DNA of 64,000 bases. It comes from Belnapia rosea. Its GTDB lineage: Bacteria; Pseudomonadota; Alphaproteobacteria; Acetobacterales; Acetobacteraceae. How positions within the stretch are numbered: position 1 is the stretch's first letter; each line of letters opens with the position of its first letter. Shown piece after piece: positions 50,349 to 59,169 of the stretch. The stretch covers positions 1 through 64,000 of the forward strand of contig NZ_FMZX01000005.1 of the NCBI RefSeq assembly GCF_900101615.1, given 5' to 3'. The notes beneath the pieces are model-generated. The model did not search any database and had not been told where the DNA came from. It saw only the letters and a program-made list of their open reading frames with translations. A program made the position numbers and the translations under genes.

Positions 50349-51095
50349 ATGATCGTTCTCGTCACCGGTGCCACGGCCGGCTTCGGCCTCGCCATTGCCC
50401 ATCGTTTCGCCAAGGATGGTGCGCGGATCATTGCCGCCGGACGGCGGCAGGACCGGCTGGAGGCGCTGGCGGCGGAGTTGCCCGGGCAGGTGCTGCCCCT
50501 TGCGCTCGACGTCGCCGACCGGGCAACGGTGGAGGCGGCGATTGCCGGGCTGCCGGCGGATTGGGCGGAGGTCGACCTGCTGGTGAACAATGCCGGCCTC
50601 GCCCGCGGCCTCGCCCCGGCGCAGGAGGCCTCGCTGGATGACTGGGAGGCGATGGTCGATACCAATGTGAAGGGGGTGATGTACCTTACCCATGCCGTGC
50701 TGCCGGGGATGGTGGCCCGGAATGCGGGGCACATCCTCAATATCGGCTCGACGGCGGCGGAATGGCCCTATCCGGGCGGCAATGTCTATGGCGCGACCAA
50801 GGCCTTCGTCCGGCAGTTCAGCTACAATCTCCGCGCCGACCTGCACGGGACGAAGGTGCGGGTGACGGATATCGAGCCCGGGCTGGTCGGGGGGACGGAG
50901 TTCTCCACGGTGCGCTTCGGCGGCGATGCGGAAAAGGCGGCGGGCGTCTATGCGGGGACCGACCCGCTGACGCCGGAGGATATCGCCGATGCGGTGCATT
51001 GGGTGGCGACGCGGCCGGCGCGGGTGAACGTCAACCTGCTGCAGGTGATGCCCGTGGTGCAGAGCTTCGGCCCGCTCAGGGTGCATAAGGGGTAA
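50349..51095 (+). CDS. SDR oxidoreductase (YdfG-like)
   Basis: A 248-residue NADP-dependent short-chain dehydrogenase. The Rossmann motif TGATAGFG is at 6-13, NNAG at 80-83, and the catalytic S134, Y147 and K151 (YGATK) are present. It resembles YdfG, which acts on 3-hydroxy acids such as serine and malonic semialdehyde. A GAAGGAG ribosome site lies upstream. A hairpin follows its stop. Confidence 0.9.
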   Translation: MIVLVTGATAGFGLAIAHRFAKDGARIIAAGRRQDRLEALAAELPGQVLPLALDVADRATVEAAIAGLPADWAEVDLLVNNAGLARGLAPAQEASLDDWEAMVDTNVKGVMYLTHAVLPGMVARNAGHILNIGSTAAEWPYPGGNVYGATKAFVRQFSYNLRADLHGTKVRVTDIEPGLVGGTEFSTVRFGGDAEKAAGVYAGTDPLTPEDIADAVHWVATRPARVNVNLLQVMPVVQSFGPLRVHKG

Positions 51096-51117
51096 CCAGG
51101 GGCCGAAAAGGCCCTGG
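51096..51117. terminator. Hairpin between convergent SDR gene and hpnL
   Basis: CCAGGGGCC and GGCCCTGG pair around GAAAA with one bulged G, directly after the SDR stop. It can end transcription from both sides; there is no T tract. Confidence 0.5.
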
Positions 51118-51127
51118 AACCCCTGGG

Positions 51128-52096
51128 TCAGGAGGGTTGGAGGGGTGCCATCCGCCTCTCCGCCCAGACCCAGGCGAGCAGGCCGGGCAGGAAGATGACG
51201 AGGTCGCGCAGGCGGCGGGCGATGGCAAGCGCCGCCGACACCTCGGGCGGCAGGCCGAGCAGCAGGCCAAGGCCGAGGAAGCCGGCCTCCTGCAATCCGA
51301 GCGCGCCGGGCACCAGGAAGGCGGCCGAGGAGAGCGCCTGGATCATCGCCTCGATCGCCACCGCCTCGGCCAGCGAGACGGGGTGACCGAGGGCGGCCAG
51401 CGCGATCCAGATCTCGAGCGCGCCGGCCAGCCAGCCAGCGAGCTGCCAGAGGAAGCAGCCGGCGATGGCGCCGCGCACCCGCCAGAGGCGCCGCGTCATC
51501 CGGTCGATTCGCGCCGAATGGGCGGCGATGCCGGGGAAGCGCCCGGCGGCGATGCCATTCAGCAGCGCGGCGAGGCGCGAGAGGATATCGGCTCGCTGCG
51601 CCAGGATGAAGCCGCCCGCCATCGCCAGCCCCGCCACCAGCCCGAGCGCCACGCCGCCCCAGCCGATCCCCGCCCCCGCCCAGGCCAGCAGGGCCAGGCC
51701 GAGCAGGGCGAAGCCGAGCTGGCTGAGGATGGAGATGGCCATGTCCACCATCAGGCTGGCCGCGGCCGGCGCCACGGCGACGCCCTCGCCACGCAGCAGC
51801 CGGTAGGAGGCGATCTCGCCACCGATGCGGGCCACGGGCAGCAGCCCGTTCACCGATTCCCGGATCCAGACATTGGCCGTCATCGCGCCGAGGCTGGGGC
51901 GGCGGCTGCGCGGGAGCAGGAGGCGCCAGGCATGGCCGTTCAGCGCCATCGAGGGGATATGCGCCAGCGCCGCCAGCACCAGGCCGAACCCGGCCGTCAC
52001 CAGCAGCGCGCCCACCTCGGTGAGGTCCTGCTGGCCGATCAGCAGCAGCGCCGCGGCGAAACCGCCCAGCGCCAGGAGGAGGCCGAGGCGGTTCAT
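51128..52096 (-). CDS. hpnL: HpnL-like membrane protein (LPG synthase TM-region family)
   Basis: A 322-residue integral membrane protein with about eight segments of the UPF0104/flippase-like family. Conserved parts include ESVNGLLPVARIGGEIASYRLL and the FLVPGALGLQEAGF loop. In hopanoid clusters this is HpnL, possibly a hopanoid transporter. It overlaps hpnK by ATGA and is last in hpnI-J-K-L. Confidence 0.88.
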   Translation of the reverse strand: MNRLGLLLALGGFAAALLLIGQQDLTEVGALLVTAGFGLVLAALAHIPSMALNGHAWRLLLPRSRRPSLGAMTANVWIRESVNGLLPVARIGGEIASYRLLRGEGVAVAPAAASLMVDMAISILSQLGFALLGLALLAWAGAGIGWGGVALGLVAGLAMAGGFILAQRADILSRLAALLNGIAAGRFPGIAAHSARIDRMTRRLWRVRGAIAGCFLWQLAGWLAGALEIWIALAALGHPVSLAEAVAIEAMIQALSSAAFLVPGALGLQEAGFLGLGLLLGLPPEVSAALAIARRLRDLVIFLPGLLAWVWAERRMAPLQPS

Positions 52097-52893
52097 GCCA
52101 GCATCGCCGTGTAGCCGCCGCTCGGCAGGGTGGCGCAGGCGGCGCGGATGCGCGGGTCGGTCAGGGCTGCAAGCTCCTCGGGGTAGCGGTAGCCGGGGGC
52201 GGCACCGGGGAAGCCGCCTGCCATGGCCGGGTGGAAATAGAGCTCCGTCACCCCGGGCGGCAGCCGGGCCAGCGCCTCAGCCAGCCGCTCGGCGGTGAAG
52301 GCGCCGGTCCAGGCAAGGCCGATGACGCGATCCGGCGCGCGCAGCCCATGCCGGACGGCCAGCCGCCGGAGCCAGAGGATCAGCGGCGCCAGGGCCCGGG
52401 CGGTGCCGGGCTCATGCGGGATGCGTACGGCGCGGATGCCCTGGCGGGCGGCCTCGGCGAAGGCCTGGACGGCGATGACCGGGTGCAGGTGGTAGTGCTT
52501 GTGCGCGTTCAGATGGTCGCAGGCGAGGCCCGTTGCCCGGAAGGCGGCGCATTGCGCGGCAATCTCGGCGCGGAGCTGGGTGCGGGCGGCGGCCGAGATG
52601 GCGAGCGTCAGGCCGAGCCCCGCCATGTCGTCACGGAAGCGGCCATTGGGCTGGACAAGGGCCGGGATGCGCTCGGGCGGCAGGGTCGGCGTGCCGTCGG
52701 TCAGCGTCAGATGGAGGCCGATGGCGAGGCGCGGGTTGCGGCGCGCGACCTCGACGCCCTCCGCTGCTGCCGGCTCACCGACCATGAGGCTGGCGGCCGT
52801 CAGCACGCCCTCGCGGTGCGCCTGCTCGATCGCGGCATTCACCGGCGCAGCGAGGCCGAGATCGTCGGCATTGAAGATGAGGCGAGTGGTCAT
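52093..52893 (-). CDS. hpnK: Hopanoid biosynthesis deacetylase HpnK
   Basis: A 266-residue YdjC/ChbG-family carbohydrate deacetylase. The metal-binding NADDLG is at 8-13, with HLNAHKHYHLHP supplying histidines. By work in Burkholderia, HpnK removes the acetyl group from the N-acetylglucosaminyl hopanoid made by HpnI, before HpnJ contracts the ring. It has the right neighbours here. Confidence 0.92.
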   Translation of the reverse strand: MTTRLIFNADDLGLAAPVNAAIEQAHREGVLTAASLMVGEPAAAEGVEVARRNPRLAIGLHLTLTDGTPTLPPERIPALVQPNGRFRDDMAGLGLTLAISAAARTQLRAEIAAQCAAFRATGLACDHLNAHKHYHLHPVIAVQAFAEAARQGIRAVRIPHEPGTARALAPLILWLRRLAVRHGLRAPDRVIGLAWTGAFTAERLAEALARLPPGVTELYFHPAMAGGFPGAAPGYRYPEELAALTDPRIRAACATLPSGGYTAMLA

Positions 52894-52929
52894 GGTGGTC
52901 CCCGGGCTCAGGGCCCGGGGGCGTCCGGC

Positions 52930-54372
52930 TCAGGCGGCCTGCTGCTCCCCGGCCGTCTTCCGTTCGCGGAGGAAGTGGAAGAACTCCACCCCCTCGCGCA
53001 GGCGGCGCACGAGCATCTGCCGGTCGCGGATCATCTCGCCGCAGATCGAGGCGATCTTCGGCGCGCGGAAGTAGAACTTGCGGTAGAATTCCTCGACGCC
53101 GTTGAAGATCTCGGTATGGCTGAGATGCGGGTAGGCGAGCGGGGCGATCTGCACGCCATGCGCGTCCACATATTCGGTATGGGCGGTGTCGAGCCAGCCC
53201 TCCTTCTGCGCCTGATCGAACAGGAAGGTGCCGGGATAGGGCGCCGCCAGCGAGACCTGCAGGGTATGCGGGTTGGCCTCGATGGCGAACTGGATGGTCT
53301 CGCGGATGGTCTCCGTCGTCTCGCCCGGCAGGCCGAGGATGAAGGTGCCGTGGATCATGATGCCGAGCTCGTGGCAGTCCTTGGTGAACCGCCGGGCGAC
53401 ATCGATCCGCATGCCCTTCTTGATGTTGTGCAGGATCTGCTGGTTGCCGCTCTCGTAGCCGACGAGGAGCAGGCGCAGCCCGCCATCCTTCAGCACCTTC
53501 AATGTTTCACGGGGAACATTCGCCTTGGCGTTGCAGGACCAGGTGACGCCGAGCTTGCCCATCTCGCGGGCGATGGCCTCGGCGCGGGGCAGGTCGTCGG
53601 TGAAGGTGTCGTCGTCGAAGAAGATCTCCTTCAGCCCGGGGAAATTGTCCCGGATGTAGCGGATCTCCTCGATGACGTTGCCGACCGAGCGGGTGCGGTA
53701 GCGGTGGCCGCCCACCGTCTGCGGCCAGAGGCAGAAGGTGCAGCGGCTCTTGCAGCCCCGGCCCGTATAGATCGAGACATAGGGGTGCTTCAGGTAGCCG
53801 ATGAAGTACTTCTTGTAGTCGAGGTCGCGCTTATAGACCGGGCTGACGAAGGGCAGGCTGTCCATGTCCTCGAGCACCGGGCGGTCGGCGTTGTGGACCA
53901 GCACGCCGTCCCGGTTGCGCCAGGACAGGCCCTTGATCGAGGCCCAGTCGCGGCCCTCGGCCACATCCTTCACGGTGAAGTCGAACTCGTTGCGGGCGAC
54001 GAAATCGACCACCGGCGCGTCGCGCAGGCTCTCCTCGGCCTGCACGGCGACCTTGGCGCCGATCAGCCCGACCTTGATGTTCGGGTTCTCGGCCTTCAGC
54101 CGCTCCGCCACCTTCACGTCGGAGCTGAAGGAGGGCGTCGAGGTATGCAGCACGACGAGGTCATGGTCGCGCGCCATGGGGGCGACATCGGCCAGGCTCT
54201 GCCGGTGCGGCGGGGCATCGACGAGCTTCGAGCCCTCGACCAGCGCGGCCGGCTGGGCGAGCCAGGTCGGGAACCAGAAGCTCTTGATCTCCCGCCGCGC
54301 CTGGTAGCGGGAGCCGGCGCCGCCGTCGAAACCGTCGAAGGAGGGAGCCTGGAGGAACAGGGTGCGCATCAT
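52930..54372 (-). CDS. hpnJ: Hopanoid radical SAM enzyme HpnJ
   Basis: A 480-residue B12-binding-like radical SAM enzyme. The cluster motif CX3CX2C is at C207, C211 and C214. It has an N-terminal B12-binding-type domain (about 60-165). HpnJ converts the glucosamine of bacteriohopanetetrol glucosamine to the cyclitol ether. Start ATG at 54372 or 54369 (MMRTLFLQAPSFDGFDGGAG splits at the two Met). It sits 8 bases from hpnI and 36 from hpnK. Confidence 0.94.
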   Translation of the reverse strand: MMRTLFLQAPSFDGFDGGAGSRYQARREIKSFWFPTWLAQPAALVEGSKLVDAPPHRQSLADVAPMARDHDLVVLHTSTPSFSSDVKVAERLKAENPNIKVGLIGAKVAVQAEESLRDAPVVDFVARNEFDFTVKDVAEGRDWASIKGLSWRNRDGVLVHNADRPVLEDMDSLPFVSPVYKRDLDYKKYFIGYLKHPYVSIYTGRGCKSRCTFCLWPQTVGGHRYRTRSVGNVIEEIRYIRDNFPGLKEIFFDDDTFTDDLPRAEAIAREMGKLGVTWSCNAKANVPRETLKVLKDGGLRLLLVGYESGNQQILHNIKKGMRIDVARRFTKDCHELGIMIHGTFILGLPGETTETIRETIQFAIEANPHTLQVSLAAPYPGTFLFDQAQKEGWLDTAHTEYVDAHGVQIAPLAYPHLSHTEIFNGVEEFYRKFYFRAPKIASICGEMIRDRQMLVRRLREGVEFFHFLRERKTAGEQQAA

Positions 54373-54380
54373 CGCCGGAA

Positions 54381-55514
54381 TCAATCCCCAACCCGCGCCT
54401 CGGCCATGCGGCCTTCGCGGTCCATTCGATATCGCTGGCCCTGCCACGTCACCGCGCCTCGGGCAAGCCCAAGCCCCCATATAGCGAAGGAGAGGAGGTC
54501 TCGCAGTGGCAGAAGTGCCAGCCTTCCCATGCGCCAGGGGCGGCCCAGCACCCGGTCCACCGTGAGGGCGAGGGAGAGCCGGGCGGCCAGTGCCACCGCC
54601 AGCGCCAGGAGGCCACGCGGTGCGAGCAGCGCCGCCAGCAGGCCCGGCACCAGCGGATAGGTCAGGCCCATCCCGAGATAGCCGCGCGGGTCGAGCAGCC
54701 TGAGGGTCCGCGCCCAGCGCAGCTCATGCGCGAGAAGGACGCGGAGGCTCGGCTCGCTCTGGACATGCAGCGGCAGCACCGGCGCCACCACCACGCGGAG
54801 GCCGAGGCGGCGGACGGCGGCGCCGAGCGCATGGTCGTCGGCCAGCAGCCCGGCAAGCGCCCGGAAGCCGCCGATGCGCTCCAGCGTCTCGGCCCGGAGC
54901 GCCATGGTGGCGCCGTAGCAGCCATCCGCCCGGCCCATCTGCTCGCCGAGGCAGGCATTGGGCAGGAATTGCCAGTCGATCCCGAGCGCGCCGAGGCGGG
55001 ACCAGAAGCCGGGATCGGCCGGCTCGCCCTGGTAGAGGCAGGTGACCAGGCCGACCGAGGGATCGGCGAGCGGGGCCGTCACCGCGGTCAGCCAGTGCGG
55101 CGGCACGCGCATGTCGGCATCCGCCACCACCAGCACCGGATGGCGTGCCACCTCCTCCAGATTCACCAGCTGGGAGACCTTGCGGTTCGGCCCATGCAGC
55201 CGGCTGTCGCGGACCAGCCTGGCGGAGATGGCGGGGCGGCCGGCCATGGCAGCCTCGGCCACCGGCCCGGCGCCATCCGCGGCATCCGGCACGGCGAAGA
55301 GCACCTCGAAAGGGGCGGCATGGGCCTGGCCGAGGGTTGCCAGGAGATTCTCGTCGAGGCCGGGCTCGGCCCCGTGCAGCGGCTTCAGGATGCTGGCGGG
55401 CAGCGCCGGCGCGGCCGCAGGCGCCGTGCGGCCGAAGCGGTAGGTGGCGCGAGCGGCCAGAAGCGCGGCGGCGGCGCCGGCCATGGCCGGGATGGCGAAG
55501 AGGAGGTCAAGCAC
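54381..55514 (-). CDS. hpnI: Hopanoid glycosyltransferase HpnI
   Basis: A 377-residue membrane GT2/ceramide glucosyltransferase-like enzyme. It has an N-terminal membrane segment, ILKPLHGAEPGLDENL, the DXD-like DADM, an RW motif in ELRWART and C-terminal membrane helices. It adds N-acetylglucosamine to bacteriohopanetetrol. It is first in the operon and divergent from mlaA across 77 bases. Confidence 0.92.
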   Translation of the reverse strand: MLDLLFAIPAMAGAAAALLAARATYRFGRTAPAAAPALPASILKPLHGAEPGLDENLLATLGQAHAAPFEVLFAVPDAADGAGPVAEAAMAGRPAISARLVRDSRLHGPNRKVSQLVNLEEVARHPVLVVADADMRVPPHWLTAVTAPLADPSVGLVTCLYQGEPADPGFWSRLGALGIDWQFLPNACLGEQMGRADGCYGATMALRAETLERIGGFRALAGLLADDHALGAAVRRLGLRVVVAPVLPLHVQSEPSLRVLLAHELRWARTLRLLDPRGYLGMGLTYPLVPGLLAALLAPRGLLALAVALAARLSLALTVDRVLGRPWRMGRLALLPLRDLLSFAIWGLGLARGAVTWQGQRYRMDREGRMAEARVGD

Positions 55515-55591
55515 GCGCGCGGTGCCGGTTTGGTGGCTGCCGGCCGCTCGGGCTTTGGGTTAGCGTGAGCTTCCCCCTGCTGGTTGGTCCC

Positions 55592-56401
55592 ATGTCCCCC
55601 ATCACTGCTCTGCCTGCCCTTACGCTTGCGCTCGCCATGGCCGCTTGTGCCCAGTCCGGCGATGGGCGTCAGGTGGTGGCGGCCAATGGCCGTGTGGCCT
55701 CCGATGCCGCCGGCAATGCCCCACCCGTGGTGGTGACGGCACCGACCGACCCGACCGACCCCTACGAGGCGGCCAACCGTCGCGTCCTCGACTTCAATTT
55801 CGCGGTCGATGATGCGGCCATCCGCCCCGCCGCGGTCTTGTACCGGAATTCCATCGGCAATTGGACGCGCACGCGCATCCGCAACGTGTTGAACAACCTG
55901 AACGAACCGGCCGTCGCCGCCAACAGCCTGCTGCAGGGGCGGCCGCTGGAATCGGCGCAGACGGTGTTGCGCTTCGTGTTCAACAGCACGGCCGGGCTCG
56001 GCGGGATGTTCGACCTCGAGCAATTCGGCGGACCGCCGCGGCTGGAACGGGATTTCGGCCAGACCCTCCACACCTGGGGCCTGCCGGATGGACCCTATCT
56101 GATGGTGCCGGTCCTCGGCCCCTCCAACCCGCGGGAGCTGACCGGCTCCGTGGTGAACGGCTTCATGAACCCGATCAACTACTTCATCCCCTTCGGCGCC
56201 AATATCGGCCGCGGCGCGGTGGAGGGGCTTGATACGCGCGAGCGGAATATCGAGACGCTGGACGAGATCCGGAACGGCTCGCTCGACAGCTATGCCCGGC
56301 TGCGGAGCCTGTGGCAGCAGCACCGTGATGCCCAGCTCGGCCGGGTCACCAGCGATTCCATCGACGTACTGGACGATCCGGGCGCGCCCGCGGCCCGGTA
56401 A
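55592..56401 (+). CDS. mlaA: MlaA/VacJ outer-membrane lipoprotein
   Basis: A 269-residue lipoprotein with lipobox AMAAC (C19), then DPYEAANRRVLDFNFAVDD and FFNST-like LRFVFNSTAGLGGMFDL. MlaA removes phospholipid from the outer leaflet of the outer membrane and passes it to MlaC. Start ATG at 55592; the 149 codons upstream are non-coding. A perfect hairpin follows the stop. Confidence 0.94.
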   Translation: MSPITALPALTLALAMAACAQSGDGRQVVAANGRVASDAAGNAPPVVVTAPTDPTDPYEAANRRVLDFNFAVDDAAIRPAAVLYRNSIGNWTRTRIRNVLNNLNEPAVAANSLLQGRPLESAQTVLRFVFNSTAGLGGMFDLEQFGGPPRLERDFGQTLHTWGLPDGPYLMVPVLGPSNPRELTGSVVNGFMNPINYFIPFGANIGRGAVEGLDTRERNIETLDEIRNGSLDSYARLRSLWQQHRDAQLGRVTSDSIDVLDDPGAPAAR

Positions 56402-56417
56402 GACAACAGGCAGGGCA

Positions 56418-56439
56418 ATGGGGGGCGCGAGCCCCCCAT
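56418..56439. terminator. Perfect GNRA hairpin after mlaA
   Basis: ATGGGGGGC and GCCCCCCAT form a 9-bp perfect stem closed by the tetraloop GCGA, between the convergent mlaA and PhnA-like genes (16 bases after mlaA). A bidirectional terminator is likely although no T tract is present. Confidence 0.65.
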
Positions 56440-56446
56440 CCCTGGT

Positions 56447-57373
56447 TCAGGCGTAGCGGCGCGCCACCACGGCGGCGTTGCGCGTCCCGGCCCGGGCACC
56501 GAGCACGGCAGCCACGGCACCCAGCAGCATCGCGGCGAAGATCCAGTAGGCCGCGACCGCACCGGCCGTCGCGGCGGCATCGGCCGCCTCGCGGGCCTGG
56601 CGCTCGGCCGCCTGAGCGGTCTCGGTCGCCTGCTGCTCAACCTGCTGGAGGCGGCGGTTCGCCTCGTCCGGGGCGATGTTGTACTCGGCGGCGACGAGCC
56701 GGCTGAGGCGGTCGCGGTCACCCTGGGGCAGGTTGCCATCGGTCACCCGGCGGGTGAGGAGCTGGCCGATCTCCGCATTGCGCTGGTCGCTGCTCATCGC
56801 GGCCGGGTCGCCACCGGTGCGGAGGGCGGTCTGCGCCCGCTCGACCAGCTTCGAGGGATCGATCTGGCTGGCCATCTGGCTGGCCGGGCCTGCTGCGGCG
56901 GAGGCCGCCTGGCCGGCGCCCTGGGCCAGGCCGCCGAGCACGGAGGAGGCGCCCTGCGTCGCCGTCGCCGCGGTGCCGGCGATGACATTGCCGAGCAGCA
57001 CCGCCGAGAGCAGGTAGCCGATGGCCCAGACCGAGAGCCCGTGCAGCGTGCTATCTGTTCTATCGGCGCTGCCGGAGAGGCGGGCCGCGACATAGCCGCC
57101 GACCGCGAGGCCGATCAGGTTCGAGATCAGCAGCCAAGCCCCGGCGATGATGCCGGCGTTGCCCGCTTCGGGGGATTGGCCCTGGGTCGCATCCACCGCG
57201 CTTGCGCCGATGGCGACACCGAGGACGGAGAGCATGGTGCCCACCGCCACGGCGACGACGCCACCGGCGAGGATGGCGCCCCAGGAGACCCGGCGTTGCA
57301 GGGTAGGCGTGCCCTCTGCGAGGCCGGTAGCGGTGCCTGGTGCGACGGTCGCACCCATGGTTTGCGTCGGCAT
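56447..57373 (-). CDS. PhnA-like membrane protein
   Basis: A 308-residue membrane protein. RRVSWGAILAGGVVAVAVG and LGVAIGASAVD match proteins called PhnA-like in alphaproteobacteria (no relation to phosphonate use shown). It has about four N-terminal membrane segments, a helical Ala/Gln-rich middle (about 170-270) and a C-terminal membrane hairpin. Start ATG at 57373. Divergent from the TauE gene by 150 bases. Function unknown. Confidence 0.75.
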   Translation of the reverse strand: MPTQTMGATVAPGTATGLAEGTPTLQRRVSWGAILAGGVVAVAVGTMLSVLGVAIGASAVDATQGQSPEAGNAGIIAGAWLLISNLIGLAVGGYVAARLSGSADRTDSTLHGLSVWAIGYLLSAVLLGNVIAGTAATATQGASSVLGGLAQGAGQAASAAAGPASQMASQIDPSKLVERAQTALRTGGDPAAMSSDQRNAEIGQLLTRRVTDGNLPQGDRDRLSRLVAAEYNIAPDEANRRLQQVEQQATETAQAAERQAREAADAAATAGAVAAYWIFAAMLLGAVAAVLGARAGTRNAAVVARRYA

Positions 57374-57523
57374 CTGTTGTTCCCGTGACTGGTTGCGCCC
57401 GCTGAACGCCGACTCCCCCGGCAAGTTCGCACCAAACCGGTCACGGACTTACCGTTTGTGCCTTGCTCCCGCCACAGGCCCGGTCCAAACCCGGGCCATT
57501 CCTCCCCTGGTTCGGAACTAGCG

Positions 57524-58432
57524 ATGCAGGTCTACCTGCCGATCGCCGAGATGTCGGTGGATGCCTTCCTGCTGGTCGGCATTGGTTTTGGCGTTGGCTG
57601 GCTATCCGGCCTGTTCGGCGTGGGGGGCGGCTTCCTGCTGACCCCCCTGCTCATCCTCATCGGCATTCCCTCGCCCGTCGCGGTCGCCTCGGGTGCCAAC
57701 CAGACGCTGGGTGCCTCGGTGTCCGGCCTCATCGCGCAATGGCGACGGGGCAATGTGGATGCCAAGATGGGCGGCGTGCTGCTGGTCGGCGGCGTGCTCG
57801 GCTCGCTGGGCGGAGTGCAGCTCTTCGCCCTGCTGCGGCGGGTCGGGCAGGTCGATCTCGCCGTTTCGCTCTTCTACGTCGTCGTGCTGGGGACGGTCGG
57901 CGGGCTGATGGTGATGGAGAGCCTGCGCGCCATCCTCCGCCGCCGCACCGCCACCAAGCGCAAGCTGCACGAGCATTTCTGGATGCATGGCCTGCCGCTG
58001 AAGATGCGGTTCCGCCGGTCCCGCCTCTATATCTCCATCATCCCGCCCTTTGTGGTCGGCTTCGGCATCGGCGTGCTCTCGGCGGTGATGGGCGTCGGCG
58101 GCGGCTTCATGCTCGTCCCCGCCATGATCTACCTGCTCGGGATGCCGACCTCGGTGGTGATCGGCACCTCGCTGTTCCAGGTGGTCTTCGTCGCAGCGAA
58201 TGTGACGATGCTGCAGGCGGTGCAGCTCGGCACGGTCGATATCCTGCTGACCATGCTGCTGCTGCTGGGCGGCGTCGCGGGCGCGCAATTCGGCGCCGCC
58301 ATGGGGACGCGGCTGCGCGGCGAGGAGACGCGGGCGCTGCTTGGCCTCTTGGTGCTCTCGGTCGCGCTCAGCCTGCTCTGGGGGCTGCTGCGGCGGCCGG
58401 AGAACCTGTTCAGCAGCGGGCCGGCGCTGTGA
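57524..58432 (+). CDS. TauE/SafE family sulfite exporter-like permease
   Basis: A 302-residue permease with about eight membrane segments arranged as two repeats, each with a GVGGGFL or GVGGGFM loop (LFGVGGGFLLTPLL and MGVGGGFMLVPAM). The family exports sulfite, sulfoacetate or related anions. It overlaps the next gene by GTGA, and that gene overlaps a USP gene, forming a tight three-gene operon. Confidence 0.92.
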   Translation: MQVYLPIAEMSVDAFLLVGIGFGVGWLSGLFGVGGGFLLTPLLILIGIPSPVAVASGANQTLGASVSGLIAQWRRGNVDAKMGGVLLVGGVLGSLGGVQLFALLRRVGQVDLAVSLFYVVVLGTVGGLMVMESLRAILRRRTATKRKLHEHFWMHGLPLKMRFRRSRLYISIIPPFVVGFGIGVLSAVMGVGGGFMLVPAMIYLLGMPTSVVIGTSLFQVVFVAANVTMLQAVQLGTVDILLTMLLLLGGVAGAQFGAAMGTRLRGEETRALLGLLVLSVALSLLWGLLRRPENLFSSGPAL

Positions 58433-59169
58433 TCCGGCTGCTGCTGCTGCTGGCCCTGGCCTGGCCGGGCCGGGCCCCGGCGCAGGAGGTGCCGCTGGTC
58501 GCCGCCCTGTCGCAGAATGCCGTCGAGGTGACGACGGGCTTCACCGGCACCTCGCTGATGGTCTTCGGCAGTACCGAAGGGCCGATCGGGCCAGGGGGCG
58601 ACGAGGTGCTGATCCTCGCCCGCGGCCCGACCCGGCCGGTGGTGGTGCGGCGCAAGGTCCCGGTCGCCGGGGTGATCTGGGTGAACGGCCCCTCCGCCCG
58701 CTTCGCCGAGGTGCCGGGCTTCTATTTCCTTGGCGGTACCCGCCCGGCCTGGCAGGTGCTGCCGGAGGAGGAGCGGCAGCGCAACCGCCTCGGCCTCGAC
58801 AGCCTGCCGCTGACCAGCACCGGGGCGCGCTCGCCCGGCTTCCGCGCCGCGCTGCTCGCCCTCGAGAGCAGCAGCGGTCTCTGGCAGGAGGATACGGCGC
58901 CGATCGAGATCGCCGGCAGCCGGCTGTTCCATGCGCGGCTGCCGCTGCCGGCCTCGGTGCCGACCGGAGATTACCAGGTGGAGGTGCTGCTGGTGCGCTC
59001 CCGCCAGATCGTTGCCCGGCAGCAGCTCGCCTTCCGGGTGGACCGGGTGGGCACCGCCGACCGCATCGCCACCGTCGCGGAGGACCAGCCTTTCCTCTAC
59101 GGTCTTGCCTGTATCCTTAGCGCGGCGCTGGCCGGCTGGCTCGGCAGCGTCCTGTTCCGGAGGGGCTGA
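58429..59169 (+). CDS. TIGR02186-like membrane-anchored periplasmic protein
   Basis: A 246-residue protein starting with GTG in the TauE stop. It has a signal peptide (LLLLLALAWPGRAPAQ), a beta-rich periplasmic domain (VEVTTGFTGTSLMVFGSTEG, VVVRRKVPVAGVIWVNG, FYFLGGTRP) and a C-terminal membrane anchor (FLYGLACILSAALAGWLGSVLF). It matches my recollection of TIGR02186 proteins found with TauE permeases in alphaproteobacteria. Function unknown; possibly a permease partner. Confidence 0.82.
   Translation: MIRLLLLLALAWPGRAPAQEVPLVAALSQNAVEVTTGFTGTSLMVFGSTEGPIGPGGDEVLILARGPTRPVVVRRKVPVAGVIWVNGPSARFAEVPGFYFLGGTRPAWQVLPEEERQRNRLGLDSLPLTSTGARSPGFRAALLALESSSGLWQEDTAPIEIAGSRLFHARLPLPASVPTGDYQVEVLLVRSRQIVARQQLAFRVDRVGTADRIATVAEDQPFLYGLACILSAALAGWLGSVLFRRG

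Noticed and set aside
52231-54660. 809-residue plus-strand frame
   Set aside because: Antisense to hpnK and hpnJ; it lacks any family motif.
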